Part shown: piece after piece, positions 61,353 to 64,000 of the stretch
Position numbering within the stretch: position 1 is the first letter of the stretch
Layout: the number at the start of each line of letters is the position of its first letter
Source of the DNA: BOG-994 sp049514215
GTDB lineage: Bacteria; Pseudomonadota; Gammaproteobacteria; Burkholderiales; Burkholderiaceae_D
Reading direction: 5' to 3'
NCBI GenBank assembly: GCA_049514215.1
Contig: JBEKVI010000003.1
Coordinates: 62,001 to 126,000, forward strand
DNA length: 64,000 nt
Notes under the pieces: generated by a model
What the model saw: only the letters and a program-made list of their open reading frames with translations
Databases searched by the model: none
What the model was told of the DNA's origin: nothing
Program-made: the position numbers and the translations under genes

Positions 61353-62978
61353 ATGCAAGGCCATAATCCAAGAAGAATCCAGATCCGGTGCACGGGGCCA
61401 GCTCGACGCGTCGTCCGTACGATGGCTACATGCTTGGCGCTGGCCAGTATCGTGTCGGCCGCGGGTGCAGCGACGAACAACACGCCTGGCCAGGCGGAAG
61501 AGCAGGCGGCTCATGTTCTGAATCGGATCGCTTTCGGGGCGCGTCCGGGGGATATCGAGCGCGTGGCCAAAATGGGGGTGAATCGCTACATCGACGAGCA
61601 ACTCTATCCCGAACGCATAGCGCTTCCCAAGCCCTTGAGCGCACGACTTGCCGAGCTCCCCGTGCTACGCATGTCCCAAGGTGCGCTGGTGGCGCGGTTT
61701 AGGGACATCCAGCGCCAGGTCAAAGACGACAAGGAACAGGGCAAGGATGCCCGGCGCGACCTGGTGCGCGAGCTTTCCGAACAAGCCGGCGAAGCCCGCC
61801 TTATTTCAGCCATCGACAGCCCGCGTCAACTCGAGGAAGTCATGGTCGACTTCTGGTACAACCACTTTAACGTGTTTGCCGGCAAAGGGCTTGACCGCAG
61901 CCTAGTGGCAAATTACGAACAAGAGGCGATCCGTCCGTACGCACTCGGTAAGTTTCGCGATCTGCTCGCGGCTACCGCGCACCATCCGGCGATGCTTTTT
62001 TATCTCGACAACTGGCTCTCGTCGGCTCCGGGCTATCAGGCGCCCAATGGCGGCGCGCAAAAGCTCGCGGGATTAAACGAGAATTACGCACGCGAACTGA
62101 TGGAATTGCACACTCTGGGCGTGGACGGAGGCTATAGTCAGAAGGATGTGACGGAACTTGCGCGCATCCTGACCGGATGGACTTTCGACCCGCGCGAAAA
62201 AGGCGAAGGCTCGACCTTTCGGTTCGATGCGCGACGCCACGACTGGGGTACCAAGCAGTGGCTTAACCGGACTGTCGCGCCGCGCGGTCAGGCCGAGGGA
62301 GAGTGGGCCTTGAACATCCTCGCCCAAAGTCCCGCAACGGCCCATCACATCAGCTATGAACTGGCGCAATACTTCGTCAACGACACGCCTCCCAAGGCCT
62401 TGGTCGAGCGCATGACGCAACGCTATCTCGCCACCGACGGTGATATTCGCGCGGTGCTCGCAACGCTACTGCATAGTCCCGAATTCCTCGACCCGGCCAC
62501 CGAAGGTGCGAAATTCAAGACGCCCTATCAATACGTGGTCTCGGCCGTGCGCGCAAGCGGCATCGAGGTGTACAACGTGAGGCCCCTTCTGGGCACGCTC
62601 ACGCAGCTTGGAATGCCGCTGTATGGTTGCCAGACGCCCGACGGCTACAAAAACACCGAGGATGCCTGGCTGAACTCCGATGCGATGACCAGGCGCATCA
62701 ACTTTGCCACGGCGCTCGCCTCGGGTCGCCTCCCCCTTGAGCGTCGCATCGACGAGGCCAGCCTTTCGGGTCGCCCGGCCGACCGGACGCTCCAAAATCC
62801 GGCGACCGCAAGCGCAGGGGACGATCGTCTACCGCCTCCAGAGCCTTTGGATGCGGACCGCTTGCTCGATACGCTGGGTGAATCCATCTCCGGCAAGACG
62901 CTAACGGCTCTTGCCAATACCGAGCCTCAGCTGCGCGCCGCGCTTGTCCTCGGCAGTCCCGATTTCATGCGGCGTTAG
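61353..62978 (+). CDS. DUF1800 secreted protein
   Basis: About 541 residues. A signal peptide with a basic stretch (RRVVRTMATCLALASIVSAA) ends near AGA. The DUF1800 core includes HVLNRIAFGARPGDIERVAK, EVMVDFWYNHFNVFAGKGLD, LNENYARELMELHTLGVDGG and DVTELARILTGWTFDP. The start at ATG 61353 has GGGAG 6 nt upstream; the longer frame is not supported. The function is unknown, but the family is nearly always next to DUF1501, as here. It lies about 190 nt after glnE; in that gap I see nothing. Confidence 0.88.
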   Translation: MQGHNPRRIQIRCTGPARRVVRTMATCLALASIVSAAGAATNNTPGQAEEQAAHVLNRIAFGARPGDIERVAKMGVNRYIDEQLYPERIALPKPLSARLAELPVLRMSQGALVARFRDIQRQVKDDKEQGKDARRDLVRELSEQAGEARLISAIDSPRQLEEVMVDFWYNHFNVFAGKGLDRSLVANYEQEAIRPYALGKFRDLLAATAHHPAMLFYLDNWLSSAPGYQAPNGGAQKLAGLNENYARELMELHTLGVDGGYSQKDVTELARILTGWTFDPREKGEGSTFRFDARRHDWGTKQWLNRTVAPRGQAEGEWALNILAQSPATAHHISYELAQYFVNDTPPKALVERMTQRYLATDGDIRAVLATLLHSPEFLDPATEGAKFKTPYQYVVSAVRASGIEVYNVRPLLGTLTQLGMPLYGCQTPDGYKNTEDAWLNSDAMTRRINFATALASGRLPLERRIDEASLSGRPADRTLQNPATASAGDDRLPPPEPLDADRLLDTLGESISGKTLTALANTEPQLRAALVLGSPDFMRR

Positions 62979-62993
62979 CAAAGAGGAGTCGCC

Positions 62994-64000
62994 ATGCGCC
63001 GTCGCACCTTCTTACGTACCGCCGCCACCGCGGCCCTACTGGTTCCAGTAGGACGTTCTGCCTGGGCCGCACTCAATCCGGCGTCTTCGATTGGCCCCTC
63101 GCAGCGCAAGCTGGTCGTCATCTTTCAGCGGGGTGCTGTGGATGGACTGAGCGTCGTCGTTCCTTACGCCGAACCCAACTACTATCAGATGCGTTCGTCC
63201 ATCGCGATCCAAAGGCCCGGTGGGGGCCAGGGTGCCCTCGATTTGGACGGTCGCTTCGGACTGCATCCGGCGCTCGCGAGTGTCATGCCTCTGTGGCGCA
63301 ACGGCACGTTGGCCTTCGTCCACGCGGCAGGTTCGCCGGACGCCTCACGCTCGCATTTCGAGGCCCAGGATTTCATGGAGTCGGGTACCCCGGGACAAAG
63401 AACCACTCCCGATGGATGGATGAATCGCCTCTTGGGAGTCTTGCCCAATGGTGGCGAGAAAAGCGCCCCAACGCGCGCCGTCAGTGTCGGCCCCGTATTG
63501 CCGCGCATCTATGCCGGGCCGATGAGCGTGGCCAATATCGCTTCCGGTGCGGCGGGGACACGGCCTACGGTTCTCGATCGGCCGATGGTCTCCGATGCGT
63601 TTGGACAGCTCTACCAAGGCGATGACCGTCTCTCGCGCGCGTATCAGGAAGGTCGCTCGGCACACCGTGAAGTGATGGCGTCGATGGAGGATGAAGAATC
63701 CAATCGGGAGATGAAGGCGGCCGACAACGGCGCGCCCCTGCCTAACGGATTCCCGGATGACGCGGCGCGCCTGGCCCGCCTCATGCGCCGCGATTCCCGG
63801 GTGCAACTGGCCTTCATGGCTGTGGGCGGCTGGGATACGCACGCCAACCAGGGCGGGGCCCAGGGGCAACTTGCCAACCGGCTGCAGCCCTTCGGTCAGG
63901 GGCTCGCCGCCCTTGCGGATGGTTTGGGACCCGTGTATGCGGATACCACGATCGTTGTCATGTCCGAGTTCGGAAGGACCGTGCGGCAAAACGGCAACGC
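62994..64000 (+). CDS. DUF1501 Tat-exported protein, N-terminal part (cut by window edge)
   Basis: The ATG at 62994 follows an AGAGGAG. The start MRRRTFLRTAATAALLVPVG has the RRxFL twin-arginine motif and a hydrophobic stretch, ending near AWA. The body has the DUF1501 pattern: LVVIFQRGAVDGLSVVVPYA, HPALASVMPLWRNGTLAFVH, SHFEAQDFMESGTPG, VGGWDTHANQGG and VMSEFGRTVRQNG. It is related to sulfatase/phosphatase-like folds; the substrate is unknown. 335 codons are in the window, with only the end missing. It is probably exported folded, alongside the DUF1800 partner 15 nt upstream. Confidence 0.9.
   Translation, partial: MRRRTFLRTAATAALLVPVGRSAWAALNPASSIGPSQRKLVVIFQRGAVDGLSVVVPYAEPNYYQMRSSIAIQRPGGGQGALDLDGRFGLHPALASVMPLWRNGTLAFVHAAGSPDASRSHFEAQDFMESGTPGQRTTPDGWMNRLLGVLPNGGEKSAPTRAVSVGPVLPRIYAGPMSVANIASGAAGTRPTVLDRPMVSDAFGQLYQGDDRLSRAYQEGRSAHREVMASMEDEESNREMKAADNGAPLPNGFPDDAARLARLMRRDSRVQLAFMAVGGWDTHANQGGAQGQLANRLQPFGQGLAALADGLGPVYADTTIVVMSEFGRTVRQNGN

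Noticed and set aside
1..64000. tRNA, rRNA, CRISPR arrays and insertion sequences
   Set aside because: No clover-leaf, rRNA-like block, regularly spaced repeats, transposase or terminal inverted repeats were found by reading.

Overview
The window is a 64 kb piece of a high-GC, gene-dense chromosome from a betaproteobacterium, most likely Burkholderiales or a close relative. The placement rests on gene order: glnE / yhdP / nitrilase-family / tldD / aroG at the right; lptF-lptG divergent from pepA-holC-DUF2486-like, close to valS; and a three-gene transhydrogenase (pntAA-pntAB-pntB). This is inferred from protein families read by eye, not from a phylogeny. I see no prophage, insertion sequence, CRISPR array, rRNA or tRNA gene. 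Almost every base is in recognisable protein genes.

Layout, left to right. (1) 1-5115, minus strand: part of an aryl-polyene-type lipid/pigment cluster (acyl carrier protein, COG4648 membrane protein, acyl-ACP/AMP ligase, hot-dog dehydratase, LpxL-like acyltransferase, LolA-like carrier, MMPL exporter cut by the window edge). (2) 5295-9010: DUF1223, gamma-glutamyltransferase, a RutE-like nitroreductase and a GNAT acetyltransferase. (3) 9007-14479: a class III CoA-transferase, then glycerophosphodiester/glycerol use (ugpB, ugpQ, DUF1857, glpK) with no ABC permease genes beside it. (4) 14615-18367: alaS, a small lipoprotein, a Nudix hydrolase and tusA. (5) 18384-25890, minus strand except for one LuxR-type regulator: DUF2147, valS, tag, DUF2486-like, holC, pepA. 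(6) 26008-28627: lptF-lptG-cbiX, ending at two tandem intrinsic terminators. (7) 28892-35021: cytochrome c556, purB, a GST-like protein, a GltB-like FMN protein, mnmA and nudJ. (8) 35184-38107: the pnt operon. (9) 38124-41535: an acyl-CoA ligase and a phytoene-dehydrogenase-like flavoprotein. (10) 41628-48282, minus strand: a D-lactate dehydrogenase-like flavoprotein, glcD, glcE, glcF, lrgA and lrgB, which looks like a glycolate/2-hydroxyacid module with its own LrgAB transporter. (11) 48477-64000: cobalamin adenosyltransferase, aroG, an unknown protein, tldD, nitrilase family, yhdP, glnE, and a DUF1800/DUF1501 pair cut by the right edge.

The clearest regulatory discovery is upstream of aroG (50246-50384, minus strand). 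A 24-codon leader ORF carries five Phe and three Tyr codons within nine consecutive codons. It is followed by a strong intrinsic terminator whose 5' arm can instead pair with a segment inside the leader ORF. This is the layout of a ribosome-mediated transcription attenuator that would couple DAHP synthase expression to charged tRNA-Phe and tRNA-Tyr. Other points worth follow-up are lrgAB placed 3 nt after glcF, the solitary ugpB, a 12-codon upstream ORF overlapping the alaS start codon, and the tandem terminators after cbiX.
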